DNA of 64,000 nucleotides from Halichondria panicea (lineage: Eukaryota > Porifera > Demospongiae > Suberitida > Halichondriidae). The stretch covers positions 118,501 through 182,500 of the forward strand of contig NC_087387.1 of NCBI RefSeq assembly GCF_963675165.1, in the 5' to 3' direction. The translations under genes were made by a program, and so were the position numbers. The notes beneath the pieces are model-generated. The model was not told the origin of the DNA. It searched no databases and saw only the letters and a list, made by a program, of their open reading frames with translations. Below are positions 21,398 through 33,318 of this stretch, in pieces (position 1 is the first letter of the stretch; every line of letters starts with the position of its first letter).

Positions 21398-23702
21398 TCA
21401 CCTCCCAGGGCCGTACGGGTTCTTGTTGTCGGGGCCGATGCTACCAAGCGTGTGATTGACGACCCGATGATGAGCCTCGTCTGCTCGTATAGCCAGCAGT
21501 ACATCACGCATCATTGCACCCTCCTGCATAGGTAGGGAAGAGGGAGAGAATAATCACGTCTATTATGAGATAACAAGACTTGTTGCATTTTGAGTGGGCA
21601 GATCAAAGGAAACACTGTGCCAATATCTGCCATATGGCACAAGTCAAGCCTTGAACTGTGCCACTATCTAGATACTGGCATAGTATGGCTGAAGTTACCT
21701 AAAGCCAAGTCACTACTGAGCCAATATATCCCATGTGGCACTCCGTGCATGTGTCACAACTATAACATAATGCATGGCCTTGGGGCACTGGTAGAGTGGT
21801 GTTGTGGGTATTGGTAGTAGTAGTAAAATATTATATGGGTTCATCAACAACTTCATTTAGTTGATTATTCGGGCTGCTAACTCCGAGCCATTCATGCATG
21901 TACACTTGCTCTCACTTTGAGCTTCCAGTAGTTGACAGCTATGGAAGGGGCTGACATCTTGGACCACATGGGCAGACTGCCTTCATCCATACACTGCAGT
22001 GGTTAATTGGGTATAAGAGTGAACACATTGTCTACACAGGCACACCACAACAAAGCTTCTCTAGACTCTACCTAAAACAACTGAAGCAGTACATAGATCA
22101 GATACCAATCAGCTGACTTTACCTGGATACAATGAGTGTAAGTGATGACTGCTTCCTCCTCCAGATAGCCAACAAAGCGATGACAGAACCGAGGACTGAA
22201 GACGTAGGCCACTCCAAACATACTCACAAACACACCTGCACAAGTTGTGAAATGTTGGATGAACAACTACCATGAGGGTGGGAAGTATAGCACAAAATAT
22301 TAATAAGAGATCAAACCACGAAGCAATTCGTTCATCCAGCGCACACCATGATGCAGCTATATATCTAAGAGCTATATAGACCTTTACTGGACAATCACAA
22401 CTAGAGTTACGGGCAATCAAAACAGCTACGTAAGTTATTTCTATCCCTAATGAAATTAATCTGGCTGTAGTAATGGAGAGAGACTCACCTTGGCCGCCCA
22501 TAACCATTGCTCTGAATAATGGCCCGGGTCTCCGTAGCTCTAGGAATGTGAGGAGATGCATCCGTTCATTTTCTGCTTCTTCTAATAGCGTGTGGATCCA
22601 CCCATTATCCCGCTCCATGTAACGCAACGACTTCATGTGACGTATCATGGCCCCCATCATACCTACATGCACGAGTGGGGGAGGGGAGGACATGATTTAA
22701 TAAGCAGAGACTTTAATTAATTGCTGTATGGATTAAATTACAGTGTGGCATAGTCTCACCTGGGACCCCGGCAACAGTCTCTAAGAAGATTACCCGTGTG
22801 AGCCACTGCTTCTCATCCAGTGTATTCATCCATTTTCCCCAGCCATAACCAGAGAATAGGTCAAACCCAAGACGCAGCAGCTTCATACAGTAGAAGGCAG
22901 CCTGTGTATAGTGCAGTGTAATTACTTGTGTTGACTATGGCCCTCATAATGCATACTATTATATACCATTGGATTTTCCTTGTTAAAAAGCACTTCTATC
23001 TATAATTATGCTTTAGAACTGATAAGCTTCAACCAACAAAAGTTAGCCTTTTCCATGTAGACGTCCCTGGCATACTTGTAAACAACACTGACATCATTAT
23101 AAAGCATAAAAATGAAGCCATAATTGACCACACTTGACCACAGAACTTCCTGGGCCAAACTCAACACAAATAGACTGTAGGTGATATATATGCATGTAGG
23201 TAGGTATGAGGCAATAGTTACATGGTGACGGTGAACCCCCACCTTGTCAACCTTGCCTGTGGGGGGTTTGTGTGTTACCTCCACCCCGTCAACTTCGGCC
23301 GCATTCCATATCGGGTGAGGTAGCGAGTAAGATTCGCCACGGGGATCAACAGGGGAGTTCTCATCAGACGAAAGCTGGTCTGTGTGATTATGTCATTATA
23401 GGTACGTGTTTACATACGCCCCCTCACTTGATAGGGGGTGTTTAACTGCCGAGTTCTTAAAGTGTGATGCTCCCGGCTCGTCTGCAAGCACGGTCCAACT
23501 GACGCTCAGAGCTCGTACTGACTGTGGCTGCAACAGCACATCCAGACATTGACAATTGCAATGAGATGCATGATTGTGGATTATATCAGGACACACACAG
23601 CTGACAGTACACTTATTACACAGCAATTACCTGGTAACAGAGTGGCTTGATTAATAGGGTCCTCCTCGAGGCTCTGGCTGCTACTGCTATCACTGTATAC
23701 AT
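21398..23702 (-). CDS. AOX: Mitochondrial alternative oxidase
   Basis: Di-iron ubiquinol oxidase of the inner mitochondrial membrane that bypasses complexes III and IV. Eight exons fit GT-AG rules: 23631-23702, 23414-23527, 23243-23374, 22760-22901, 22489-22662, 22123-22235, 21916-21993 and 21398-21523. Exon 1 encodes an Arg/Ala-rich, acid-free presequence (MYTVIAVAARASRRTLLIKP) suited to mitochondrial import. Diagnostic motifs follow in order: LPHPIWN and VTHKPP (exon 3), WLTRVIFLETVAGVPG (exon 4), HMKSLR and LLEEAENERMHLLTFLE (iron-ligand Glu and ENERMH, exon 5), FCHRFVGYLEEEAVITYTH (exon 6), LPMW..APSIAVNYW (exon 7), and RADEAHHRVVNHT (final Glu/His ligands, exon 8). All expected ligands are present, so it should be active. 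UBXN4 lies upstream on the same strand; the 39-bp intron between exons 2 and 3 is the shortest I placed. Confidence 0.95.
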
Positions 23703-23955
23703 CTTGTAGCTATTAATTTGTATAAAATAATTATATGGCTGGAATGAATGTTCTCACACAAGATCTCTTTTATATACTGATTGAATAGCTAGCTCACCAT
23801 GCAATAGTTAACTTCCTGTGAGGATGCAATAGTATATAGGTCAGAGATAATTAGATAATTAAAGACACCATGTAAACTGCAAATAAACAATAAACGACAA
23901 ATGTCCAACAGTTACAATCATGCACAACACCATGCACAGCATCTACTACGGCTAA

Positions 23956-26900
23956 TCATTGTTGTTGAGTAGAGTTTCCATTGTACGTTTGTTTTTTGTC
24001 TTCGTCGCTATCGTCATCATTTTGATAATCCTCTTGTCTGAAGCGTCTTAATCGAGGCCCCGCCTCCTGGCCACTCCCACTGCCATGCCCATCCAAGGCC
24101 GCCAGCCTGCAATGGAACAAAACATTTTATGTTAGGATGATTACGTATATGGATGTAATGTTTTAAATATTTATTTCTAGTGATAATAACATAACCATAG
24201 AGATGATTACCTTTCTCTCCTGACGTCTGGTAGCTGGCTGTCCTCGGAGGCCTCCTCTCGAGGTGCCACACCCCCTCTAAATAGCCCCGCAATAGCGTTT
24301 TTGATGAATGTGATGAACCAGAGGAGGAGTTGAAAGATGTAACTAATCACACCTCCCACACCACCGCCCACACCGCCCCCTCCCTCACTCTTGAGCGAGG
24401 ACACAAAACCCTGAGCAATGAAAGAGGGACGTTATACTGACAATCAATCATTAAACAGTAGTTGCTTAGAAGATGCAGCAGTAGAATACACAGACACACA
24501 CATCGACCTCCTCTCACCTTACTGACCCTGACTAGCACTACGGCTGAGGGCACTAAGTGGAGCTGACTCAGCGTTTGATCGTCCAGCTCTCCCCTCAGCT
24601 CCTGACGAGGGTACATGCTCGTCATAGTGATACTCTCAACAGCCACACCCACTTCCTGTAGGGGGGGGGGGCGTACAGCAGGAATTTGTCAATTAAAAAA
24701 TTGCACTGATATCACATTCTTAAAGCATCAATACTGTGTTAATATTATTGTCTACAACAAATAATTTTGCTGGCACATGATTTCTACACACACTGTCCCC
24801 CCCTTCTCGTTACCTTAGCAACCCTCTGTCGTAGTTCGGCCAGCCGTGCAGACCTCTCTAACTCGACAACAGTACTACCACCACCAGGCAACTTGAGCTG
24901 GATACGACACGTCCCAGAGGAGGCACTAATAGACGACATGACGGTGGGTACAATGGAGGGGACACTGCGTTCTCGTTGGGAAGCTATGGAAATAGGCAGA
25001 GTGGATTAGTTAATTACCGTATAGCGTAAAATTTTTGAGGGGTTTAATTTTCGCGAATTTCGTGGGTTAGAATTCTACACGAAAATTAAGTCCACGAAAA
25101 TTGTTGATTATCACGCAAATATTTAAAGGCGTGGCTCCGGTAAGCAGTCATTCCGCGAACATTGTGCAACGAAATGGCTTTTAGAGGCCAATCCACGAAA
25201 TATAAGTGCCTCGAAAATTTTGGGCTATACAGTAATTAAAAGAATTTTACCAGCACGAGATTCCCTCTCTCTCCTGTCCTGATCCAGCTTTGCCTTCACT
25301 TCTTCTCTTGCTTTCTTTGTCTCCTCCTTCTGACGACGCCGTTCCTGGATCCACTCCTGTGTCGCTCGCTCCTCCTGTGAGGGGTGTGGTTAGTGGGTGC
25401 GGTCAGAGTGTGTACAGTACATACATGTTTCTCCTTGACTTTGGTCATTTCTCTCCCAGCCTCTCTTCTCTGAATCTCCTCACTCTTTCCTTTCTGCAAT
25501 AAATAAACTATACGATTAAAAGCCACACCCACTACACCACCCTCAGAGCCACACCCACCTCCGACTGTTTCTCTTCTTTCTCAGCTCTCCTTTGTTTAAC
25601 GAGTTCCTTTGCCCTTTGAACCTTCTCGTCCAGGCTTGGTTGCTGTCTGCTATCAGGTTCATCAGCCGCGGCAGTGGGTGTGGTCACAGTGAGGGGTGGG
25701 GGGCCCCCTTGCTGAGGTAGCGCCGCAGAGAGACCATCCTCCAATTTCTGAGGGGGTGAAATAGACTATCACATTCTTACAGATGGAATAACTTATCCAA
25801 TTTCAACGAGTTTATGATTTTCTGAAAGCTTAGAAAAAAACATTTCAAATGGTGTCATCAGAGTTTATATTCGAGAGATAAAAATATTTGCCAATTTGGC
25901 GCTACCATGTCCATGGTACCCCCACCCCAAATTAATCAATGGATAGTCAGCTGCCGTAACTTAAATTCATGGATCCAATGTTAAAAATGTTCTGATTTTT
26001 TTGAATATAATTATAGCCCATGGTCCAAGGCCGAAAAAAGGCAAAACATGGCTCGATTTGGATCCTCTTCAGATGCCATAACTTGAATTCTGTGGATTCA
26101 ATGTCAAAAACTTTTTGATTTTCTGAAAGCTCAGAAAAATACCTTTCAAATGGTGTCAATCAAACTTCGTATTTGAGAGATAAAAGTATTTGCCAATTTG
26201 GCGATACCATGGATTATATATAGCCCATGGTCCGAGGCCGAAAAATGTCAAATTTAGGCTCTGAAGAAGTTTTGGATTGAAACACATCATTTGAAAGGTC
26301 TCTTTCTAAGTTTTCAGAAAATTAGAATATTTTTGACATTGGATGAACGGTACTCAAGTTAATGGCTGTTGAAAGATGTTCCCCCTCCACAATTTAATCA
26401 ATGGTTCGAGGACTCTTACAGCTGCTATAACTTGAATTCTGTGGATCCAATGTCAAAAATTTTCTGATTTTCTGAAAGCTCAGAAAAAGACCTTTCAAAT
26501 GGTTTCATCAAACTTCGTATTTGATAGATAAAAGTATTTGCCAATTTGGCGATACCATGGATTATATAGCCCATGGTCCGAGGCCGAAAAATGTCAAATT
26601 TAGGCTCCGAAGAAGTTTTGGATTGAAACACATCATTTGAAAGGTCTCTTTCTAAGCTCAATATTTTTGACATTGGATGAACGGTACTCAAGTTAATGGC
26701 TGTTGAAAGATGTTCCCCCTCCACAATTTAATCAATGGTTCGAGGACTCTTTCAGCTGCTATAACTTGAATTCTGTGGATCCAATGTCAAAAATTTTCTG
26801 ATTTTCTGAAAGCTCAGAAAAAGACCTTTCAAATGATTTCATCAAACTTCGTATTTGATAGATAAAAGTATTTGCCAATTTGGCGATACCATGGATTATA

Positions 26901-28690
26901 GCCCATGGTCCGAGGCCGAAAAATGTCAAATTTAGGCTCCGAAGAAGTTTTGGATTGAAACACATCATTTGAAAGGCCTCTTTCTAAGCTTTCAGAAAAT
27001 CATAAAAATGTTGACATTGGATCAACGATACTAAAGTTATGGCTTTGAAAGATTATTATAATTATGGACTGAGCTCTTACCGAGAAACCTTCTGTTAGTT
27101 TATTGACCAACTGTTGTGCAGACTGCCCTCCACTCATGGTGACCAGCACTTCCCCTGTAGCCCCAATACAGAACACACTCGGATACACAAACACTGGGAC
27201 TGAGGTGTGTACGTCAAGGTGTGTTCACTAGTTTGATGACCTTTACCAAATACAAAATGATTATTGTTTACATAACAGCACATTTGTTTGTAGTGTGTCA
27301 TGCGCTGTCAGACATTGCAAGTACACAAAAACAACCGTTTTGAAACTATAAAAAGGTTTTTGTAATGTATATATAGCACCCGTACAAGTACATGTATGGT
27401 CATAATACACAACACACAGCTTTTGTAGATGACGTTAGCAAACCCACCACCCGTACTTTGCTATGACAACGTCGGGTTGCTAGGATACAGAGTTGAGAGA
27501 ATTGACGACACTCGAGAGATTCCTTGAGAAGTTTGAGGGCGACACATTTCCGAGCAGACAACAGATCAGTTACCTAGCAACACAAGAATACAGTTTTAGC
27601 TTATACGATTATTATAGCAGGACACTGACTCTGTTGTCCGAAATCAATAGCTAAAAGAAACCACTAATAATTAAAATAACTTCATTCTCATGTAATACTA
27701 GCTCCAAGTGATAGTTCCGCAAGTCTTGAGGCAACCATTCAAAGCTAATCTCCAAGAATGAATGAAAGCCTATAACGCATGTACACATTATTCCCAACGC
27801 TTGCAGCAGATAATTACACAATAATAATATAGTCACCTGACTGCTCTCCCACTCCTGATTGGTCGCTGCACTGGCAGGAGTATCATCTGCAGGAGGGAGG
27901 GAAATACATTCCACTTATCATGAAAGTTATTATATATAGTGTATCATGCATACACCAACATCCCCATCCTTTGTGTTGTGAGATCAAAGGTTGTGGTTGT
28001 GGTTACATAGCCTCAGGCCTCAGGCTAGTGGCCCTAAGCACACACATCAGAGCAAGGCCTGAACACACATCAGAGCAAGGCCTGAACACACATTGCATGT
28101 ACATCAGAGCAAGGTGTGGGCCTAAAGCACACACATTAGGCTGTGTGGTTAAAGCTATAAATACAGTCAGGGCTACATTTAGATTTAATACTGTGGTTTA
28201 CACAGCTAGTGCATAATATGCAGCCAGTATACCTAATGACATCACCCCACTGCATAGCAAGAGAGTGCATCAACACACACTCCCACTAGTGTGAACGGGG
28301 TCAGGCAGTGACACTGATACAGGCAGTGACACGGATACAGGCAACAGGTTAACCTATGTTACATTAGACCCAACACCTCAATTAGGAGATCAAAGAGCTG
28401 CAAACAGTACACTGTCTAAAATTCTATTCTTTGCAAAAGGAAATGGCATACAGGAGGAAATGCTTTGAACCTCTGGAGCTAAAGAGATATATTTCTCATG
28501 GGGGGATTCATTCTAGGAAAGCCAGCAAACACAGCTGTAGTGTGTGTGTAGACATAGCCTAGAGGGGAGTACCTACAGTCCTACACAGAGAGAGGGAGTG
28601 GCACTTACCATACACGTAGACCACAAATAAGGACTGGTTCTGACGACATAGTCCAATGGCCTTGACCACACCTCCGTTGTACCACTCCAT
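23956..28690 (-). CDS. UBXN4: UBX domain-containing protein 4 (erasin)
   Basis: ER-membrane UBX protein that recruits p97/VCP in ER-associated degradation. Eleven exons on the minus strand: 28609-28690, 27837-27886, about 27547-27460, 27081-27199, 25559-25747, 25425-25493, 25251-25374, 24814-24983, 24518-24655, 24211-24410 and 23956-24106. The N-terminus (MEWYNGGVVKAIG, LFVVYVYGDD, VALKLLKESLECRQFSQL, FVYPSVFCIGATGEVL) matches the thioredoxin-like domain of UBXN4. A charged coiled coil follows (exons 5-7), then the UBX domain (RIQLKLPGGGSTVVELERS, LDDQTLSQLHLVPSAVVLV). Next is the hydrophobic hairpin segment (VISYIFQLLLWFITFIKNAI), and the tail ends YNGNSTQQQ, almost the same ending as the vertebrate protein. 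Introns carry a MITE and a foldback satellite array. A linker exon after exon 4 could have been missed. Confidence 0.9.
25017..25232. mobile_element. MITE, family 1 copy b, in a UBXN4 intron
   Basis: Same element as at 20741-20973: left end CCGTATAGCGTAAAATTTTT, right end diverged (AATTTTGGGCTATACAG), flanked by TA (25015-25016, 25233-25234). It ends only about 19 bp from the splice donor of the exon ending at 25251, so it sits right at an intron edge without destroying GT. More end mismatches than copy a imply an older insertion. Confidence 0.88.
25795..27050 (-). repeat. Foldback satellite array B in a UBXN4 intron
   Basis: Three to four units of the same ~345-bp repeat as at 12930-14050, here as the reverse complement, so in the sense direction of UBXN4. 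CCATGGATTATA..CCCATGG palindromic cores lie near 26208, 26558 and 26890. The first part (25795-26030) is diverged. Adjacent units near 26270-26700 and 26600-27000 are almost identical. Confidence 0.92.
28020..28135 (+). repeat. Short tandem repeat (CACACATCAGAGCAAGGCCTGA)
   Basis: Three to four imperfect copies of a unit with ACACATCAGAGCAAGGCCTG, in a UBXN4 intron. A second short pair, CAGGCAGTGACAC(T/G)GATA, follows at about 28302-28340. Confidence 0.85.
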
Positions 28691-28699
28691 ATATCCCTA

Positions 28700-28747
<48 letters not shown>

Positions 28748-28752
28748 GGGGG
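28700..28752 (+). repeat. GT microsatellite at the UBXN4 5' end
   Basis: Uninterrupted (GT)n of about 45 bp followed by a G run, starting about 10 bp upstream of the UBXN4 start codon (CA-rich on the sense strand). It ends in CACGTGTAGGGATATATGG, so a 3' splice site (TAG) may lie immediately before the coding exon. If so, an upstream non-coding first exon is expected. Confidence 0.9.
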
Positions 28753-30007
28753 GGCAATACTGTGTCACAGACATAACATGAGGTTTGCAATCCTTATTAA
28801 TATGCAATGTCCACCAATTACTCCACTCCACAATAGATGCCCTAGTCTAGGAAGAGAAGTTTCAATGAGGCCATATAAGAGGCACTCTCAAACAATGGGT
28901 AACAACACTAGCAGGATCACATGACACTAGCCATCGTATCACATGACCTATGTACACACTACAGGCAATGCTAATGCTACCCTCCCTTCATTTTTGCTAT
29001 GGGTGTTATTTATTATGAGTTTGACCAAGAAATACAATAATAATTATTAGTTCAAGTGTTTCACGAACGTACACTCAAAGGTTATCTAGAGGTCAAAGAT
29101 TATGCAGTTGTTAGCGAACACGGAAATACATAATCTACTTATAAACACACAGTAGTAAAAACAAACGAAAATGAAAGTGTCACAGGCTGTCATAATACAA
29201 GTTATTATAGCAACGACGAAAACGTTAAAGTACAATTAAATGTAAACAATGCGACCAATGGAAACAGGGCATGAATATACACACAAGATGATAGGATAAC
29301 GGAAATGAAGTCTCTTTATCCTGTCATGAATAGCATTAACTGATGATCAATAGTTACAGACGTCATTCCTCGTGGTTATTATCCAAATACCCTGGGAACC
29401 ATCCGTGAAAAATAACAGTGGGACAAGGCTATTGAGCGGACGTACACGTCCTGTGTAGATTCTGATTGATCCACACCCCCCGGGCCGTCAATATGACCTC
29501 AGGGCTCAGTCAATGGACAAGCAATATCTCAAATTATCAGTTTTGGGCTAACAGTTTTTGGTTCAGATGGCATGTACACACATACCTTAATTATGATATT
29601 AATAATGATTACACGTTCAAAGTTCGAGGTCAAGCTTCACTGATTTCCATTTAAATGCTTTCCCAGTATATGCCTTCAGAGGTAGTGTACAGTGTACCAC
29701 TTATAGTGACGATAGAGGAAATGGTGTTGTCAAATTACAGAAATGAATAGGCAATGAATGACCTCGAAACATCAACTTACATATTGAATACAAGCATGCT
29801 ATACACACTATGAGGTGACTTTGTCTCTTATACAGGAAAGCTACAACCTGAGAGCAGTTTCATTGCTGAACTTGCAGCCACATGACGTGCAGATTGAACC
29901 TTCAGGCATTATTAGATATCAATATACATTAGGGAACAGGAACAAACACATAATGAAAACAGGCTAGAATAACACATTTAGTTTCGTCATTAGAGACAGA
30001 GTGACTT

Positions 30008-30118
30008 GACCATGGAGGTACTACTAGCCTGAGGGTGAGTATGCAGTATCCATTGTACCCTCCTGAAGGTACTACTAGCCAGAGGGGTGAGTATAAATCA
30101 TCCATTGTACCCTCCTGA
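30008..30118 (+). repeat. Two-copy tandem repeat, ~57 bp
   Basis: Two neighbouring copies of GGAGGTACTACTAGCC / GAAGGTACTACTAGCC, each followed by GAGGGGTGAGTAT and ATCCATTGTACCCTCCTGA. Confidence 0.85.
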
Positions 30119-30654
30119 TGTGTGCTGCCTTGTGGATCTACCAACAATAGACACATGCAATGCAGTCTAACACCTCATTCACAAAACACCATCCTGACCT
30201 GCTATTAAAACAGGTGGTCTACACAGAGCAACACTGGCACTAGGTAGTATATATAGAGTCAGACAACAAACATTGCTACCATAGAAACACTCATGCAATG
30301 AGCACATGTGGAAATAGTTGGGACACATGTTATAGTTGCATCGTAGACAGGATGACTACTATACACACAGGTGACACAGTTACCTAGGGGGAGGGTTGTG
30401 TAAGAGGTGCTGACACAGTTACTAGGGGGAGGTTGTGTAAGAGGGGATGTTAATACTACAATGATATCGGCTATGTCTATAAATAGTATAATCATAGAGG
30501 CCCACCCCCCCTTAAAGTTTTGATGAGGTCAGACATGAACATGAACATGAACATGAACGGCAATCCGATGGTTACACTACGTTACAACAATACGTTAGAA
30601 TTACCAGGACAGGAGGCAAATAAATATTGGGTGGAACTATACGATATATTCATG

Positions 30655-30765
30655 GGCACATGTCCACCAGGCACACCTCCACCAGGCACACCTCCACCAG
30701 GCACACCTCCACCTGGCACACGTACCTCCACCAGGCACACCTCCACCTGGCACACCATTGCCTGG
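30655..30765 (+). repeat. 15-bp tandem repeat (CACCTCCACCAGGCA)
   Basis: About seven copies of CACCTCCACCAGGCA or CACCTCCACCTGGCA between 30660 and 30760, upstream of the chimaerin promoter. Confidence 0.9.
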
Positions 30766-30967
30766 ACCCATACACTCACTCACCAACCACACTCAAGCAA
30801 GGCAGAGGATGAGAGACACTGTACTGACCACTACTGCAGTAAGGGGAGGGGAGGACTGTAGTAGTCCACCAGCGAGAATGAGAGAAGAGCTTCTGCCCAG
30901 CATACACTGCTGACAATGCACAGAGAAGTGTCCACCAGCCCCGCCCACTTCTAGCCATTGGAATGTG

Positions 30968-30975
30968 TATATAAA
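30968..30975 (+). promoter_or_regulatory. TATA box of the chimaerin gene
   Basis: TATATAAA, 103 bp upstream of the ATG at 31078, in good position for a start site at about 31000 and a leader of about 80 bases. Confidence 0.6.
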
Positions 30976-31077
30976 CTCCTCGTGGGCAGGTGCAGACTTG
31001 AAACATAACAAGCATTGTAAGAAAGTATTAGTGTTACTGCCATAGCTAGCTACCTACCTATAATAATTATTGACAAT

Positions 31078-33273
31078 ATGCCTGGACAACCCAGCCCCAC
31101 CAGCTCTACCTCTAGTGGCCTGGACGAGATGCGCTCCAACAGCAGCAGTGGTGTGGACAGCCTCGGAGGAGAGTCTTGTGATGACCTGGACACCATGCAG
31201 ATACCTGATGCAGTGGTGGCAGTCTCGCCATCCAAACAGAGCCAACGCAGCAAAGTGCAGGAGAGTACAGATGGACCCACTGAAGTAGAGAATGGTGAGG
31301 GGTCACATATTAAATATGCAAGTGGCGGGTGGACTATTAAAGCTGATCAATTGTCTACCAAAGAATTATAGTTATAATAATTATAATAGATGCAGTAGCT
31401 GCGTGCGTGCATGTACTTGGATGATTTTGTATAGTGGGTTAGTATGTTATTGGTTGATATTGGATTGATGTGTGCCTGCATGGATCTCTCCATATGGTGC
31501 AGGTGTCTGTTGGCAAACAGTCTTAATAACGTGACAACACTGCCATTGAGTTAGTCTCCTTATAGCTTGTGTAAGAGCGTGTACAAACTACATTGTGTCT
31601 ACACTGTGTGGGTATACAGCAATTCAAGGAACCGTGGGGATTATAGTGTTCAGTTATGATAAGTTAAAATACTTATCATAGTTTGCTCTAAGAGCAAGCA
31701 ACTAGTGATTTTAGCAAGCCAGTGATTCTTGCTGCTTTTGTGTCTTTCCCTCAGCTGAGGTTGAGGTATAACCCCACTAGCCCACATGAGGGATATTGGG
31801 ACAATGGAGTCTCTTTAGTTTAGTAATTGCTTTGAACTCTATACAACATTGCATGCCCAGGGAAGTGTTGTGTGGTGTGGTTAGGATGTCCTGTGCACTG
31901 GCCATTAGGATATTTATTATTGCTTTACTAACCTGTTAATATGGAATAAGCTAACTGTTAGGTTGGTTCAATTAGGATATGACCTGCTAATATAGAGTAG
32001 CTAGCTTGGTGTTAAGTGGTGTGCAGGATGCATGTGCCGTGGTCATGAGATTGCCCTCCCTGCCTTGCAATGTCTGCTGTCTTTGTTTACTTTCACTAGC
32101 TGCAAATGTTGTGCTTCACTTTCTTCATTGCCACCCAGTGTATTGGCAGTGATCCTATATTAGGCCTTGACTAGGTGGTCTTACTGATGAGCTATGTCCT
32201 GTGCCCATTGCTACCTGTCACTGATATGTTGTGACATTAGCAGTAACTGCAGTAGCTTGGATCCATTACTCACACCCTCTAGCTAGCTCTGTGTAGTTTG
32301 TTATCAGTGTATCTTGTTATCAATGCAGTTCATGCTTCAGTGAATTTTGAGCTTATCTAATCTCAAATCCTAGTAATTATAGTGAGTACAATTAATGTAC
32401 CTTCAATTTGAATGCTCTTTATCGCTTGAAGTTTCATGTATTTTGAGGAGAGTGTGAGCTGTGGATATATGGGCAGTTGGGGATGTGTGGGTGTGTGGGT
32501 GATGTTAACGAGGTGTTAACGTGCCTTGTCTACAGTTGTTGTGGGGTGGGAGGCACAAGATCTGAATGCAGTCACAGCCTCAACAAGAGGTGTGCTGTAA
32601 CAGAGTGTCACGTCCCTGTCTGGCTAGGCTCAGACCTACATTGTAATGGCCTAGAGCTCTGGTTACTGACAGTTACCTATATGCAGGGGAGATATTGCAG
32701 CCTGCTTGTGTGTGTGTGTGTGTGTCTGGGTGTGTTGGGGGCTCAGGTTACAGTGCCAAGTGCTTGTAAGATATCTGTTTGTTCTGCAGCATTAGTCGGA
32801 CATGACCTAACTACTAAATATCACGTATGTAATTTAGATCCATCTTTTACAATGTCAGATTTCTGCCAATATATTTCCGTCTCTAAGAGCCTCAGCCAAT
32901 GGTGTGGGTGTATGGTTAGAGTGCACGTACTCAATGCCCTGAGGCACTACTGAAGCTGTCCAAGTGCCATTGCTATGCCTCAGCTGAAAACATCACTTTG
33001 TGGTTTAATTCTTTGTTTTGAGATTGGCATCCTTGTGCACCGGACATTTCATTAGCTAGTGTGATTCCCCTCCATCCTGCTCAGAGGAGTGGATACTTGC
33101 TCAAATTAGGAGTGTGAGTACTCATGCAGGGCTAGTGGCAAAGTCGTGACCTAGCTGTGTTAGCTGTCTGTCTGTCTGGCAAGTGATGCTTGTTGACTGT
33201 GAGAGGACAATGGATTTGTTGGCCCTCACTAGCCAATGTCCGCCTGATTAAGCTAACTAGATATACTCCCACA

Positions 33274-33318
<45 letters not shown>

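Larger units (their letters stand above)
28760..30960. other. Intergenic region between UBXN4 and chimaerin
   Basis: About 2.2 kb without a convincing coding exon on either strand. It should contain the divergent promoters of UBXN4 (minus) and chimaerin (plus). Contents seen: a two-copy ~57-bp repeat (30008-30117), an ATGAAC hexamer run (30533-30557), a CACCAGGCACACCTC array (30655-30760), and a TATA box at 30968. The 113-codon reading frame at 30520-30861 is mostly repeat and is not credible. Confidence 0.6.

Noticed and set aside
22109-22693. 194-codon continuous minus-strand frame
   Set aside because: Only its first third (22489-22662) is the AOX exon; the rest reads through a GTGAGT donor and an intron.
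30520-30861. 113-codon plus-strand frame with PPGTP repeats
   Set aside because: Composed of ATGAAC and CACCTCCACCAGGCA tandem repeats in an intergenic region; no signal peptide, splice site or homologue recognised.
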